A stretch of 64,000 nt of DNA, from the NCBI GenBank assembly GCA_003133325.1, contig PKXA01000133.1, positions 93,584 to 157,583 on the forward strand. Direction: 5' to 3'. Both the position numbers and the translations under genes were made by a program. Of the stretch, positions 28,272 to 37,616 are shown piece after piece. The notes under the pieces are model-generated. The model did no database searches and was not told the origin of the DNA. It saw only the letters and a list, made by a program, of their open reading frames with translations. Origin of the DNA: Acidimicrobiaceae bacterium (GTDB taxonomy: Bacteria > Actinomycetota > Acidimicrobiia > Acidimicrobiales > RAAP-2). Each line of letters begins with the position of its first letter. Positions within the stretch are counted from its first letter, which is position 1.

Positions 28272-28362
28272 GCTGGTCGGATGGGATGCTCGGCGGCCAC
28301 TGGGCCAACATCAACGACCTTCTCTTTCCCACTCTGGCCCCTTCACCCCCCAGACCGGCCAC

Positions 28363-29337
28363 ATGCCGTTAGCCAACCTCCCTGACAGAGCAATGAAGGC
28401 CGCGGACATCGACTGGTCGGACCGCCATCCTCATCCGTCCGCCGCTGCCCTCGCCGTGGCGACCATGCTGTCGGTGGCCAGTTCACTCGCGGCAGACTCG
28501 CTCCTCGTCATCATCGGGACGAGGGTGTCCCCGTCGACAACGGGATACGTGCACTTTCGCTTCTCTGACTACGCCACGCTGACGATTGTCGGCGTGCTGA
28601 TCGCCTGCATGGCGTGGCCCATCGTGACCCGGATCTCATCGGCTCCCCGCCAGCTGTTGTTCCGGCTTGCCGTCGCGGTGACGCTCATCCTTTTGCTCCC
28701 TGATCTCTATCTGCTCATCCGGCACCAACCCATCCGTGCCGTTGGCGTGCTCATGGCCATGCACCTCGCGATCGCGATCGTGACTTACAACATTCTCGTG
28801 TGGGTCGCTCCGGTGAGAGAAGCGTCGGCCCCTGTGCCCAATTCGGTGGAACTCCCCTCGGAGCAAGGTGAGTCGGCTCCGGTTATCGGCGATGAGATCG
28901 CGACGGAGCCGGCCAGCGGCACAGAGCCGTCGGGCCGCCGGCTAGCGACGGTGCTCGCGATACTGGTCGGTGTCGAGTTCGTGCTTGGGATCGTGGCGCT
29001 TCTCTTCGTGCCGACCGGTCGTCCAACCGGTTGGCTGCCAAACAACGGAACAACGATCTATCTCGTCCATGCGATCCTTGGCCTCCCCCTCACGCTCGGT
29101 GCGCTGACGTTCCTCGCCCGTGTCAGGGAATCCACACATATCTACGTGTTGAGCGGATGGATCGGCTGCGCCGGCGTAGCGATCGCCGGCTCCGGGGGCC
29201 TTCTCACCGTTGCTCACCCACTGAGGCTCGTTGGTTTGGTATTCATGCTGGTCGGACCCATAGTCGCGGGGTTCGGCTACATGCTTCCCACGTTGGACAG
29301 GCTGTCAGATGGAACGCCTCCCAGAGGGGACGGCTGA
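28363..29337 (+). CDS. Two-part membrane protein, first half DUF6069-like
   Basis: The protein has 324 residues with eight hydrophobic segments in two blocks of four, split by a hydrophilic linker at about residues 160-190. The first block (ATMLSVASSLAADSLLVIIG and LTIVGVLIACMAWPIVTRI) resembles DUF6069 proteins. The second block (LATVLAILVGVEFVLGIVAL and LGLPLTLGALTFLARV) may be a separate domain. Function unknown. ATG 28393 is a possible alternative start. It begins 91 bases after the transposase remnant. Confidence 0.55.
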   Translation: MPLANLPDRAMKAADIDWSDRHPHPSAAALAVATMLSVASSLAADSLLVIIGTRVSPSTTGYVHFRFSDYATLTIVGVLIACMAWPIVTRISSAPRQLLFRLAVAVTLILLLPDLYLLIRHQPIRAVGVLMAMHLAIAIVTYNILVWVAPVREASAPVPNSVELPSEQGESAPVIGDEIATEPASGTEPSGRRLATVLAILVGVEFVLGIVALLFVPTGRPTGWLPNNGTTIYLVHAILGLPLTLGALTFLARVRESTHIYVLSGWIGCAGVAIAGSGGLLTVAHPLRLVGLVFMLVGPIVAGFGYMLPTLDRLSDGTPPRGDG

Positions 29338-29488
29338 CCCGGTGGATTCCCGCTTGAGCGTGTCTTCTCTGTGACGGGTAGCACGATCTCACCTTGCGGC
29401 ACACGACTGCGGCGAGTGGGGATCGCCCCACCGGTAGGCGGCGTCATGCGTCCCCGCCAGTCCCTATCGTTGCCGTAGGATTCAGCAC

Positions 29489-30460
29489 GTGTACAGCGAG
29501 ATCGCCAGCAACAAGCGACGCAGCGTCATCTTCATCGTCCTGTTCTTCGTGATATGGCTGGCCATCGGAGCTGCCTGTGGCTTCCTCTTCAAGGCCGTCT
29601 ACCGCCACTCGGCCAACACCGGCTTCGCGACCGTCCCGCCGACCAACTACGGCTGGACCCCGGTCATCGTCGGTATGGTGATCTGTGGTCTCTTGGCCGT
29701 GGGCGGGGTTCTCTACTCGCTGAGCGCGGGAGCGAGGCTGGTGCTTCGGGTCTCGGGGGCCGTGCCGGCAGACCCAGCCCAGTACCAGCAGCTGCACAAC
29801 CTGGTGGAGGCCCTGGCCATCGGCGAGGGGATTCCCAAGCCCGCCGTCTACGTGATCAACGACCCCTCGCCCAACGCCTTCGCCACCGGGATCAGCACGA
29901 ACAAGGCATCCATCACCTTCACCACGGGGCTGCTCGCCATCATGAACCGCGAGGAGCTCGAGGGTGTCACCAGCCACGAGATGAGCCACATCAAGAACCA
30001 CGACATCCGTCTGCTGCTCGTGGTGGGCACCATGATCGGCATGGCCGCCCTGCTGGCCAGCATCCTGTGGCGGAGCGCATTCTTTGCCGGAGGCGGGCGG
30101 GGTAGCAGCAGGGGTAGCCAGGTCATGCTCGTGGTCTTCGCTGCGGGCGCGCTGCTCGCCGTAGTCGGCTTCATCTTCGGTCCACTCATTCGCCTGGCAC
30201 TCTCACGCCGCCGCGAGTCGCTGGCCGACGTGAGTGGCGTGGAGCTCACCCGCAACCCGGCGGGGCTGTTGAGCGCCCTGAAGAAGCTGCAACAGAACGA
30301 CAAGCCATTCAAGAAGATGAACCACGCCACCGCGGCGATGTGCATCGACGACCCGTTGCAGCACCACGAGGCTTGGTACCACCGTCTCTACGACACCCAC
30401 CCACCCATCGAGGAGCGGATCGCTGAACTCGAGAAGATCTCCTCGGGCCAGTCTCTCTGA
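29489..30460 (+). CDS. htpX: M48 family membrane zinc protease, HtpX-like
   Basis: Membrane protease that degrades misfolded membrane proteins. The protein has 323 residues. Two N-terminal helices (about 13-35 and 57-80), then the zinc motif HEMSH (His163, Glu164, His167), with the third ligand expected in RRRESLADVSG, and two further helices between them. The C-terminal THPPIEERIAELE is typical. The GTG start lies seven bases after TAGGAT (29476-29481), so the transcript may be leaderless. It is convergent with lemA, a frequent genomic partner of htpX. Confidence 0.88.
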   Translation: MYSEIASNKRRSVIFIVLFFVIWLAIGAACGFLFKAVYRHSANTGFATVPPTNYGWTPVIVGMVICGLLAVGGVLYSLSAGARLVLRVSGAVPADPAQYQQLHNLVEALAIGEGIPKPAVYVINDPSPNAFATGISTNKASITFTTGLLAIMNREELEGVTSHEMSHIKNHDIRLLLVVGTMIGMAALLASILWRSAFFAGGGRGSSRGSQVMLVVFAAGALLAVVGFIFGPLIRLALSRRRESLADVSGVELTRNPAGLLSALKKLQQNDKPFKKMNHATAAMCIDDPLQHHEAWYHRLYDTHPPIEERIAELEKISSGQSL

Positions 30461-30461
30461 C

Positions 30462-30484
30462 CGATCGGGCAGCCCACCCGATCG
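30462..30484. terminator. Bidirectional hairpin between htpX and lemA
   Basis: Perfect 8-base arms CGATCGGG (30462-30469) and CCCGATCG (30477-30484) with a 7-base loop lie exactly in the 26-base gap between two convergent genes. There is no T-run, so it would be a non-canonical terminator. Confidence 0.5.
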
Positions 30485-30486
30485 TC

Positions 30487-31161
30487 TCAGCCGGCGGGCG
30501 GAAGCCCCTCGGGAGCCGTGGCGGCGGGCGGAAGCCCCTCGGGGCCACCGGCAAGCGGGGGTCCCGAGGGTGCAGGACCGGCCGCGCCCGGGCCAGAACC
30601 GGAGAAATTCACCTGAGGCACGGCCCGGTCGTCCTCGTCGGTAGCGAAGAACGCCACCGCCTTGAAGCCGAAGGGCCCAGCGATCAGGTTGCGCGGAAAC
30701 GTCTGTAGCCCGATGTTGTAGTCCCGAGCGCTGGTGTTGTAGTAGCGGCGGGCGAACTCGATCTTGTCCTCGGTGGCAGTCAGCGTCTCTTGCAGCTGGA
30801 GGAAGCTCTCGACCGCCCGCAGCTGCGGGTAGTTCTCGGCGACAGCGAACAGCGAACGCAATGCCCCGGACAGAGCGTTCTCAGCCGGGGCGATTTGGCC
30901 CGGATCGCCCGTCGCCCCGGCAGTGACCGCATTGGCCCGGGCCTGGGTGACCGCCTCGAAGGTCCCCTGCTCGTGGGCGGCGTAGCCCTGCACCGTCGAC
31001 ACCAGGTTGGGGATGAGGTCGTGGCGGCGCTTGAGCTCGACATCGATCTCGGACCACGCCTCCTGGGTCCGGTTGCGCTTCTTGACCAGGCCGTTGTACG
31101 CGGCCCACAAGCCGAGGGCGAGGAGTACGACAATGACGATGACGATGATCAGGACAACCAT
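30487..31161 (-). CDS. LemA family protein
   Basis: The protein has 224 residues. An N-terminal membrane helix (VVLIIVIVIVVLLALGLWAA) is followed by the coiled-coil LemA domain with KRNRTQEAWSEIDVELKRRH, DLIPNLVSTVQGYA and RRYYNTSARDYN. Function unclear; often encoded beside HtpX-like proteases. The C-terminal Pro/Gly-rich tail holds a 21-base repeat with a 30-base period (30493-30513 and 30523-30543), giving EGLPPA twice. Confidence 0.88.
   Translation of the reverse strand: MVVLIIVIVIVVLLALGLWAAYNGLVKKRNRTQEAWSEIDVELKRRHDLIPNLVSTVQGYAAHEQGTFEAVTQARANAVTAGATGDPGQIAPAENALSGALRSLFAVAENYPQLRAVESFLQLQETLTATEDKIEFARRYYNTSARDYNIGLQTFPRNLIAGPFGFKAVAFFATDEDDRAVPQVNFSGSGPGAAGPAPSGPPLAGGPEGLPPAATAPEGLPPAG
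30493..30543. repeat. 30-base-period repeat in the lemA tail
   Basis: A 21-base block (GGCGGGCGGAAG then CCCCTCGGG) occurs at 30493 and 30523. The spacing is in frame. Confidence 0.88.
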
Positions 31162-31386
31162 TGTGGAGCGGACCCCCTCGGAGCTTCGGTGGCGCGAACT
31201 CTATCGGCTGTTCCCCCGAGCGGCAACGGGCCGGGGTCGATGATCCAGACTCTGGTCCGTCCCCGAGCGACACCGTCAGCCAGCCCCGGCAGTGCCAATG
31301 TCGCAACTGAGCACCGACGTCCTGCTCCGCGCTTGTGGCCCGAATAGGCTGTCGTCGATGGGACCGAGAGAAGGTGGGAATGTGTG

Positions 31387-31956
31387 ATGACGAATGAATG
31401 GGGTCCCCTCGGGGCACTGGCCGGCGAATGGGAGGGCGAGGGAGGACTCGACACGGCGTTCTCACATGCCGAGAACAAGGTGCTCGGTACCCCGTACCTC
31501 GAGAAGTGCACATTGAAACCGTTCGGCCCGGTCGACAACGGAAGCCAGCACCTCTATGGCCTCGACTACAGGAGTGCCATGTGGCGCGGCGATGAGGAGA
31601 ACCCCTTCCACACCGAGGTCGGCTACTGGCTGTGGGACGCAGCGACAGGTGAGGTCATGCGGGGCTTCGTCGTCCCTCGCGGCATTACGGTGCTCGCCGG
31701 GGGAACCGTCGCCACCGATACCACCGATACCACCGATACCACCGAGTTCACACTGAAGGCCGCTCAGGGCGGAGCGCAGTACAACATCGGCGAGAACCTG
31801 TACCTCGCGAAGAACGCCAGCACGTTGAGCTACGAGGTGACCGTCACGGTGGGCGATGACACCTGGTCCTACGACGAGACCACGATGTTGCGGATGAACG
31901 AGTTCGACGAGCCATTCGCACACACCGACCACAACACCCTTCGACGGGTGGGCTGA
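31387..31956 (+). CDS. FABP/nitrobindin-like heme-binding beta-barrel protein
   Basis: The protein has 189 residues. The N-terminal LAGEWEGEG fits the GxWxGxG motif of the nitrobindin-like fold. The family can bind heme and react with nitric oxide or peroxynitrite. ATG 31387 follows AAGGTGGG. A 9-base triplication at 31717-31743 encodes DTTDTTDTT in an exposed loop. Confidence 0.75.
   Translation: MTNEWGPLGALAGEWEGEGGLDTAFSHAENKVLGTPYLEKCTLKPFGPVDNGSQHLYGLDYRSAMWRGDEENPFHTEVGYWLWDAATGEVMRGFVVPRGITVLAGGTVATDTTDTTDTTEFTLKAAQGGAQYNIGENLYLAKNASTLSYEVTVTVGDDTWSYDETTMLRMNEFDEPFAHTDHNTLRRVG
31717..31743. repeat. 9-base tandem repeat, three copies
   Basis: GATACCACC three times in tandem, in frame inside the beta-barrel protein gene. 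Confidence 0.93.
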
Positions 31957-32403
31957 AACCGGAGCGATTCCGCGATGGTGGTGCCGTACCTGGCCTCCGG
32001 GGCTTTGAAGTGTCTCGTCAAGTGGTCCAGATCGGCCGGTTGACCTCGCTGTCACTACCTCTGGTCGGTCTCGCCCTGATCGCCGGAGACTTCCTCGAAT
32101 GGCTTCGGTGGCGTCGTCCGCGAGCACAAGACGGCACCTGGTTGGCGAAGCGAAGGCGTTGCGATGGATTGAGGATAAGAGCTTGTGCAGGTAGTCCCAG
32201 CGGGGGTCGTCCCATCCCTGTTGACAGATCAGCTCAACCGAGGACGTGGCGTGCGCCTTCGCAGCTTGAACGGGATCTCCCGGCCAAAGTTCACGGATGC
32301 TCGATCGAGCCGCACCACTGGCTATGCGGTCATCGGCATTGCCGGCGTTGGCGGGCCAACTCCTGGATAGTCTGGGAGTGTCGTCGTCGGCAAGGAGCCA
32401 GAA
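31957..32403. other. 447-base stretch with no supported gene
   Basis: No family was recognised on either strand. Long open frames cross it, mainly on the minus strand, but they continue antisense through the flanking genes. The last 80 bases may hold the promoter of the acyl-CoA dehydrogenase gene, which has GGCAAGGAG near its start. Confidence 0.4.
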
Positions 32404-33624
32404 GTGGACTTCGCATTCTCTCCCAAGGTTGAGGAACTGCGCGGGCGGTTGCTCGACTTTATGGATAGCCACGTCTATCCGGCGGAGCAGGTTTACGTGG
32501 AGCAGGTGGCGGCAGCGGGCAGTCCGTACTGTCACCCGCCCATCATCGAGGAGTTGAAGGCCGAGGCCCGCAGCCGGGGGCTGTGGAACCTCTTCCAGCC
32601 AAACGAGAAATGGGGGGCCGGGCTGACCAACCTGGAGTACGCCCCACTGGCCGAGGTCACCGGGCGTAGCCCCGCCATCGCTCCCGAGGCGCTCAATTGC
32701 TCGGCACCCGATACCGGCAACATGGAGTTGCTGACTGAATTCGGCACCCCGGTGCAGCAAGACGAGTGGTTGGTTCCTCTCCTCGCCGGGGAGATCCGCT
32801 CCTGTTTTGGGATGACCGAGCCCGATGTAGCCAGCTCGGACGCGACGAACATCCGCAGCCGCATCGAGCGTGACGGCAACCACTACGTCATCAACGGACG
32901 CAAGTGGTGGACGACGGGGGCCATGAGCGAGCGCTGCAAGCTGTGCATCGTCATGGGGGTCACCGACGCCGACGCCGACCCGTACCACCGCCAGAGCATG
33001 ATTCTGGTCCCCCTCGATGCCCCTGGCGTCACGGTGCTGCGACCTCTGTCGGTCTTCGGCTACGAGGAGGGCGGGGGGGATGCGGAGGTTCTGTTCGAGA
33101 ACGTGCGGGTCCCGGCCACCAACCTGCTCGGTGAGGAGGGCGGGGGCTTCGCTCTTGCCCAGGCCCGGCTCGGCCCGGGCCGCATCCACCACTGCATGCG
33201 CTCCATTGGTATGGCCGAACGGGCGTTCGATCTCATGTGCCAGCGGGCCCAGTCACGGCAGGCGTTCGGCAAGCGGCTGGCCGAACAGGGGGTCATCGGC
33301 GACATGATCGCCGAGTCACGCATCGAGATAGAACAGGCCCGCCTGCTCGTGCTCAAGACGGCATGGTTGATGGACACTGTGGGCAACAAAGGGGCGCGCA
33401 TAGAGATCTCAGCTATCAAGGTCATCGCCCCCCGGGTGGCGTGCCAGGTGATCGATCGGGCTATCCAGGTGCACGGTGGGGCCGGGGTCTGCCAGGACTT
33501 CCCCCTGGCGCGGATGTACTCCGTTGCCCGCACCCTGCGCATCGCCGACGGTCCCGACGAGGTGCACAAGATGGCCATCGCTCGCCGCGAGCTTCGCCGG
33601 TTCGAAGTCGACCGGTCCAACTGA
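32404..33624 (+). CDS. Acyl-CoA dehydrogenase
   Basis: FAD enzyme that oxidises acyl-CoA to enoyl-CoA. The protein has 406 residues. FAD-binding motifs [16 protein letters not shown] and GRKWWTTGA, and the C-terminal [19 protein letters not shown] with [14 protein letters not shown], are typical. It resembles the plant IBR3/ACAD10-11 type more than short-chain enzymes, so a long or branched substrate is possible. GTG 32404 follows AAGGAG by about 8 bases. It stands alone. Confidence 0.88.
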   Translation: MDFAFSPKVEELRGRLLDFMDSHVYPAEQVYVEQVAAAGSPYCHPPIIEELKAEARSRGLWNLFQPNEKWGAGLTNLEYAPLAEVTGRSPAIAPEALNCSAPDTGNMELLTEFGTPVQQDEWLVPLLAGEIRSCFGMTEPDVASSDATNIRSRIERDGNHYVINGRKWWTTGAMSERCKLCIVMGVTDADADPYHRQSMILVPLDAPGVTVLRPLSVFGYEEGGGDAEVLFENVRVPATNLLGEEGGGFALAQARLGPGRIHHCMRSIGMAERAFDLMCQRAQSRQAFGKRLAEQGVIGDMIAESRIEIEQARLLVLKTAWLMDTVGNKGARIEISAIKVIAPRVACQVIDRAIQVHGGAGVCQDFPLARMYSVARTLRIADGPDEVHKMAIARRELRRFEVDRSN

Positions 33625-33636
33625 CCGCTTCCGGTC
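33623..33636 (+). terminator. Weak hairpin after the acyl-CoA dehydrogenase gene
   Basis: GACCG and CGGTC with a 4-base loop begin at the stop codon. The stem is short and no T-run follows. Confidence 0.25.
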
Positions 33637-33771
33637 TCGGCGCCGTTGAAACAGTTCGTCACCGACAGCGTGCAAGACGAGAGGGGCGAGACGAAGTGAT
33701 CGACCAGGTCTACGTAGAGATGCCGCCGCCGTCCCATAGTGCAAGTCGTTCTCGGACGGGCACGATTGCTG

Positions 33772-34242
33772 TCACAAGACGCGGTGAGTGATGCGTCGCC
33801 CGGAGAAGGCCGGAGACGTGATGGCGACCCAGTGGTCTTTTGCTCCGCCCCCCCACGGTTCGAGTACAAGCGCCCGGATGCGCTCGGCCCAAGTGCCCGG
33901 AGCATCGGTGATCTCCTCACCAATGCCTTGCACGAGGACACTCCAACCTTCTCGGTACAATAGATCGGTGGAATCGATCTCAAAGGCCACGTGACCGTGC
34001 GTGGCCCAGGTGAGCTTGGTGCCGGGATCGGTCCGAAAGACCACGATTCGCCCTTTGAGGATGTAGTTGACAGGAAAGATCAGTGGCTGGTTGTCATGGA
34101 CGACGGCGATGCATCCGACCGAGCGATAGCCGAGTAGCTCAAGGCACTTGTCCTCGGAGAGCACTTCCATCGTGGTCACCATGGGGATGCTAGTTCCCGA
34201 CTTGGAGTCATTGCCGCCTGCTGGCACCGTGTGGGTCTCCAT
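33772..34242 (-). CDS. Pyridoxamine 5'-phosphate oxidase-like flavin split-barrel protein
   Basis: The protein has 156 residues. The segments LLGYRSVGCIAVVHDNQPLI, FPVNYILKGRIVVFRT and VLVQGIGEEIT follow the split-barrel fold that binds FMN, F420 or heme. Members are small oxidoreductases of mostly unknown substrate. ATG 34242 is used. An internal ATG at 34182 is also possible. Confidence 0.75.
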   Translation of the reverse strand: METHTVPAGGNDSKSGTSIPMVTTMEVLSEDKCLELLGYRSVGCIAVVHDNQPLIFPVNYILKGRIVVFRTDPGTKLTWATHGHVAFEIDSTDLLYREGWSVLVQGIGEEITDAPGTWAERIRALVLEPWGGGAKDHWVAITSPAFSGRRITHRVL

Positions 34243-34310
34243 CAGTCGGGTGACGGGCGCCGCACCTCGTCGAACTCTGAGGTACCACCCGATTCGGAGA
34301 CACCGTGTGG

Positions 34311-34500
34311 TCAGGCCCGAATCATCAGTCGATTACGTCCTGGTCGAGGCCGCGCAAGAGCGTCACACGTGGAGGGAGCGGCGTTGGCCATCCGCTCCCG
34401 CTCCCACGGTTTGCTTGGATCGATGCCTTTGTGGGCTACGAATCCGTCGATACCCCACCAGTGGGTAACGCTTGTCACCTGGTCGGCCAAGGTGCGCTGG
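34311..34500 (-). pseudogene. Fragment resembling a TIR domain
   Basis: The minus-strand frame reads TLADQVTSVTHWWGIDGFVA, then HKGIDPSKPWERE and APSTCDALARP. This matches the core of bacterial TIR_2 domains, where the pattern is WGIDxFVAHxDIEPxxxWxxEI followed by a CDAL segment. Such domains act as NAD-cleaving effectors in defence or signalling. Here the fragment lacks the N-terminal strand and the region after CDAL, and it ends at a stop at 34311. No intact partner gene is seen. Confidence 0.45.
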
Positions 34501-34655
34501 TCGGCGTTGCGCGCCGCTTGCCGGGCCGGACGGATACCCTGAGCAGGTCCCGAGGTACCCGCTGGGGTTCGGCTGTCCGGGCTGGGACTGCCAGTCACAG
34601 CCGATCTCGAAGGGATAGCCTGGACACCAGGTGCCCGGTCCTTTAGGAGGAACGA

Positions 34656-35264
34656 ATGAGCGAATCTCTCGCCAAGCCACGTGCCAAATTCCACTCGATG
34701 GACGAGGGCACCAAAGCCGACTGGGACATCATCGCCACCGAGGCGATGTATGCCGCCGTCGGGCTACCGGATCGGGTGCTGGATCACCTTCGGTTGTTGG
34801 GTGGGGACTACGGGGGATTTGCCGTCGACCGGCTCGAACACAGCCTGCAGACCGCCACCCGCGCCCAGCGCTCCGGGCGCGACGACGAGTACGTGTTTTG
34901 CGCTCTTCTGCACGACATCGGCGACACGCTTGGATCGTTCAACCACGCTGACATCGCCGCGGCGGTAGTGAAGCCGTTCGTGAGCGAGCAGAACCACTGG
35001 ATGGTCGAGAAGCACGGGATCTTCCAGGGATATTTCTTCTTCCACCATCTCGGTCTCGACCGCGACTCCCGTGAGCAGTTCCGGGGGAACGAGTACTTCG
35101 ATTACACCGCGGAGTTCTGTGCCGAATACGACCAACCAGCCTTCGATCCCGCTTATGACACGATGCCGCTCGAACACTTTGAGCCGCTTCTGCGCCAGAT
35201 GATGGCGGCGCCGCGATCCAGCATCTACGTAAAGGATCCTGCCGCTGAGCTCACCCCCACCTGA
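34656..35264 (+). CDS. HD-domain phosphohydrolase-like protein
   Basis: The protein has 202 residues. Metal-binding HD motif: HSLQTATRA then [12 protein letters not shown] (His/Asp pair near residue 88), with further histidines in FFFHHLG. It resembles HD proteins of the phosphonate-catabolism PhnZ-like type in overall arrangement, but the substrate cannot be assigned. ATG 34656 has a strong site, AGGAGG, five bases upstream. Confidence 0.72.
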   Translation: MSESLAKPRAKFHSMDEGTKADWDIIATEAMYAAVGLPDRVLDHLRLLGGDYGGFAVDRLEHSLQTATRAQRSGRDDEYVFCALLHDIGDTLGSFNHADIAAAVVKPFVSEQNHWMVEKHGIFQGYFFFHHLGLDRDSREQFRGNEYFDYTAEFCAEYDQPAFDPAYDTMPLEHFEPLLRQMMAAPRSSIYVKDPAAELTPT

Positions 35265-35312
35265 TCTGCGCTCCAGGCTGACCCGACGAAGGCCCGGCAG
35301 GCCCCTGACCAC

Positions 35313-35340
35313 AGAACCGCGGCTCTTCGTGGCCGGTTCT
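35313..35340. terminator. Hairpin between convergent HD and hydrolase genes
   Basis: AGAACCG (35313-35319) pairs perfectly with CGGTTCT (35334-35340), and part of the 14-base loop can extend the stem. It lies between a plus gene ending at 35264 and a minus gene ending at 35364. Confidence 0.4.
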
Positions 35341-35363
35341 ACCCCGTGCGATCCGACATGGGG

Positions 35364-36467
35364 TCAGCTGACGCTACGCAGGGAGGGGACACCCGAACGG
35401 GGCCCCGAGGTGGTGGCACCGGTGCGCACCGCCGGTCGGCCGTTGAGCAATCGCCACCGGTCCTCGACCTGCTCGAGAAAGCCGAGCCCGACATCGAGGT
35501 AGCGGAGGACCTCTGACTGTCCCTGGGGACGAGCGAACATCCAGGCGTGACCGCCGGGAACCCACTGCACCTTCATGCCGGAAAGTGCCGCGAACTCATC
35601 GGCCGTTTCGCGGTTGACGATCCGGTCGAGTACCCCCCAGATGGGGAGGACCGGGATGTCACCTCGCTCGGCAATGGCCTCCACTTCGGCCCGCAGGTCC
35701 ATGTCCAGCAGCATTCCGGCCACCGGCAGGGTCCGACCGAGTGCTCGGATATTGCGCCGGGCATCGGGGAGTATGGAGCGAACGGTGGAGTACATGCGGC
35801 CCACGAAAAAGTCGGGGCCTTCAACGAGCAAGGAGAAGGTGAAGTCGGCCAGGGCGGCGATCTCCGGTGCGATCGGGGCCAACAGGGCGGGGATCAGTCC
35901 GTGCCGCTGTTTCCACGCCGGGGTGGCGACACCGTCCCGGTAGATGATTCCGAGGGTGAGTCCGGGATGGGTGGCAGCGTACTGGACGGCCACCGCACCG
36001 CCCATCGAATGCCCGAGGACCACAGCGGGACCGGCTCCGACATGGTCGACGATGGCGGTGATCTGATCTGCCAAATCCGCCATGGAAACATGGCCCCATT
36101 CGAGCGGATCACTGCCGCCGAATCCGGGGAGGCTGGGCGTGATGATCCTCCAACCGAGGGTCTCGGCCAACCGGGCACTCTCTCGCCAGTACATCCCACC
36201 GCCGGCAAAGAAACCGTGCAGGTTGATGGCCCACACCGGCGGACTCCCCGCACCGTCAGGCCCGACGACCTTCTCGTTGTCCGACACCGCAAAGCGCAAC
36301 TGGCGCCTGTCCACCGAAATGACTCCCGGCACCATACGGACGCTGGACTTCATCGACCGCCGGAGTGCCTTGGGGAAGCTGGTGGCCGGAATCCGGTCGG
36401 GGTGGCGCCGTGCCGTGGTTCGCAGTCCAGTCACCGTGGCGGATCGGGAGGTGGAACTGTCACTCAT
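35364..36467 (-). CDS. Alpha/beta hydrolase
   Basis: The protein has 367 residues from ATG 36467. Oxyanion segment INLHGFFAGGGMYWRESARL, nucleophile elbow GHSMGG, and catalytic histidine probably in VPGGHAWMF. The hydrolysed ester or lactone is unknown. It starts 42 bases after the nitronate monooxygenase-like gene on the same strand. Confidence 0.78.
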   Translation of the reverse strand: MSDSSTSRSATVTGLRTTARRHPDRIPATSFPKALRRSMKSSVRMVPGVISVDRRQLRFAVSDNEKVVGPDGAGSPPVWAINLHGFFAGGGMYWRESARLAETLGWRIITPSLPGFGGSDPLEWGHVSMADLADQITAIVDHVGAGPAVVLGHSMGGAVAVQYAATHPGLTLGIIYRDGVATPAWKQRHGLIPALLAPIAPEIAALADFTFSLLVEGPDFFVGRMYSTVRSILPDARRNIRALGRTLPVAGMLLDMDLRAEVEAIAERGDIPVLPIWGVLDRIVNRETADEFAALSGMKVQWVPGGHAWMFARPQGQSEVLRYLDVGLGFLEQVEDRWRLLNGRPAVRTGATTSGPRSGVPSLRSVS

Positions 36468-36509
36468 GGTGACCTGGATGATAGCCCTCGACCACCTCTT
36501 CACGGGTGA

Positions 36510-37493
36510 TCAAGAAGCTCCTTGGACCCCGATGATCTGGCCCATACGGCTGAGTACCTGGGTGGCATCCTCGACGATCTGTGCCACCAGCGTGGCGGCG
36601 GGAATCAGTGTCCGGATGGCCCCCACCCCCTGCCCGGTCGGGTAGCACTCGCGGTTCGGATCGATGTCCGGTGTGTCTTCGCCTCCACCCAGGTGGAACG
36701 TCCCGTCGGCGACCGATCGCCCGAGTTGCTCGGGGAAGGCAGTGAGCTCACCGGGGTTCTTCTCGAAGAAAGCGGTGTACTCGTTCCGTATCACCCGCAT
36801 CGTCTTTCCTGAGTACGCCCGACTCACCACCGTGCCGTCTTCTGCGGTATTGATGAGCGCATCCTTGTACCCGGAGACCCCGTGGGCCTCAGGAGTGGCG
36901 ATGAAGCGGGTCCCGATCCACACGCCATCGGCACCGAGTGCCAATGCCGCCGCCAATCCCCGGCCGTCGAAGATGCCCCCCGCCGCCACTACGGGAACTT
37001 GGCCACCCACCGCGTCGACCACCTGGGGAACCAACGGCATGGTGGCCACGGTGCCGGTATGCCCGCCGGCTTCAGTGCCCTGGGCTACCACGATGTCGCA
37101 CCCGGCGTCGACGGCCCGACGGGCGTGGTCAACCTTCCCGCACATGTTGACCACCAACAGCCCGCGGCGGTGGCACAGGTCCACCACATCACTGGGAACC
37201 CCGAGCCCGGCCACGAAGACGGTGGCGCCACCTTCGATGATCTGTTCGACCTGGGCCTCCATGCCCCCGGGCATGGCCGTCAAGAGGTCAACGCCGAAAG
37301 GCTTCGAGGTGGTTTCCCGTACCTCTTTCATCTCGGCCACCATGCGATCGGGGCCCATGGTGGAGGCACCGAGGCAACCGAACCCACCGGCTTCGGACAC
37401 CGCGGCCACCAAGGGGGCGTAGGCAACGCCACCCATGCCGGCCAACATCACCGGGTGTTCGATTCCGAGTATCTCGGTCAGCCGTGTCTGCAT
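36510..37493 (-). CDS. Nitronate monooxygenase / enoyl-reductase FabK-like flavoprotein
   Basis: The protein has 327 residues in a TIM-barrel fold. Motifs: HPVMLAGMGGVAYAPLVAAV, DIVVAQGTEAGGHTG and VVAAGGIFDGRGLAAALALG, where the flavin phosphate binds. The group covers nitronate oxidation and unrelated 2-enoyl reductions, so the substrate is uncertain. ATG 37493 has GGAG seven bases upstream. An inverted repeat lies at 37551-37575. Confidence 0.82.
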   Translation of the reverse strand: MQTRLTEILGIEHPVMLAGMGGVAYAPLVAAVSEAGGFGCLGASTMGPDRMVAEMKEVRETTSKPFGVDLLTAMPGGMEAQVEQIIEGGATVFVAGLGVPSDVVDLCHRRGLLVVNMCGKVDHARRAVDAGCDIVVAQGTEAGGHTGTVATMPLVPQVVDAVGGQVPVVAAGGIFDGRGLAAALALGADGVWIGTRFIATPEAHGVSGYKDALINTAEDGTVVSRAYSGKTMRVIRNEYTAFFEKNPGELTAFPEQLGRSVADGTFHLGGGEDTPDIDPNRECYPTGQGVGAIRTLIPAATLVAQIVEDATQVLSRMGQIIGVQGAS

Positions 37494-37550
37494 CAATGAC
37501 TCCTCTATGGTGACGCTGCACTGTAGACCTCGCCTTGGACGACACCGAAC

Positions 37551-37575
37551 AAGCTGACTGATGGTCGATCAGCTT
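37551..37575. promoter_or_regulatory. Inverted repeat upstream of the nitronate monooxygenase-like gene
   Basis: Arms AAGCTGA (37551-37557) and TCAGCTT (37569-37575) are perfect. Nested inside is CTGAT-N5-ATCAG (37558-37572), a close relative of the CTGAC-N5-GTCAG motif found elsewhere in the window. It lies 58-82 bases before the start codon. Confidence 0.45.
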
Positions 37576-37616
37576 CAATGTTGGTCGACGGGCGTCGGCC
37601 CCGTTGACGAGGACGG

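Noticed and set aside
31462..33192. 576-codon open frame on the minus strand
   Set aside because: It runs antisense through the beta-barrel and acyl-CoA dehydrogenase genes, has no family features and is explained by high GC in third codon positions.
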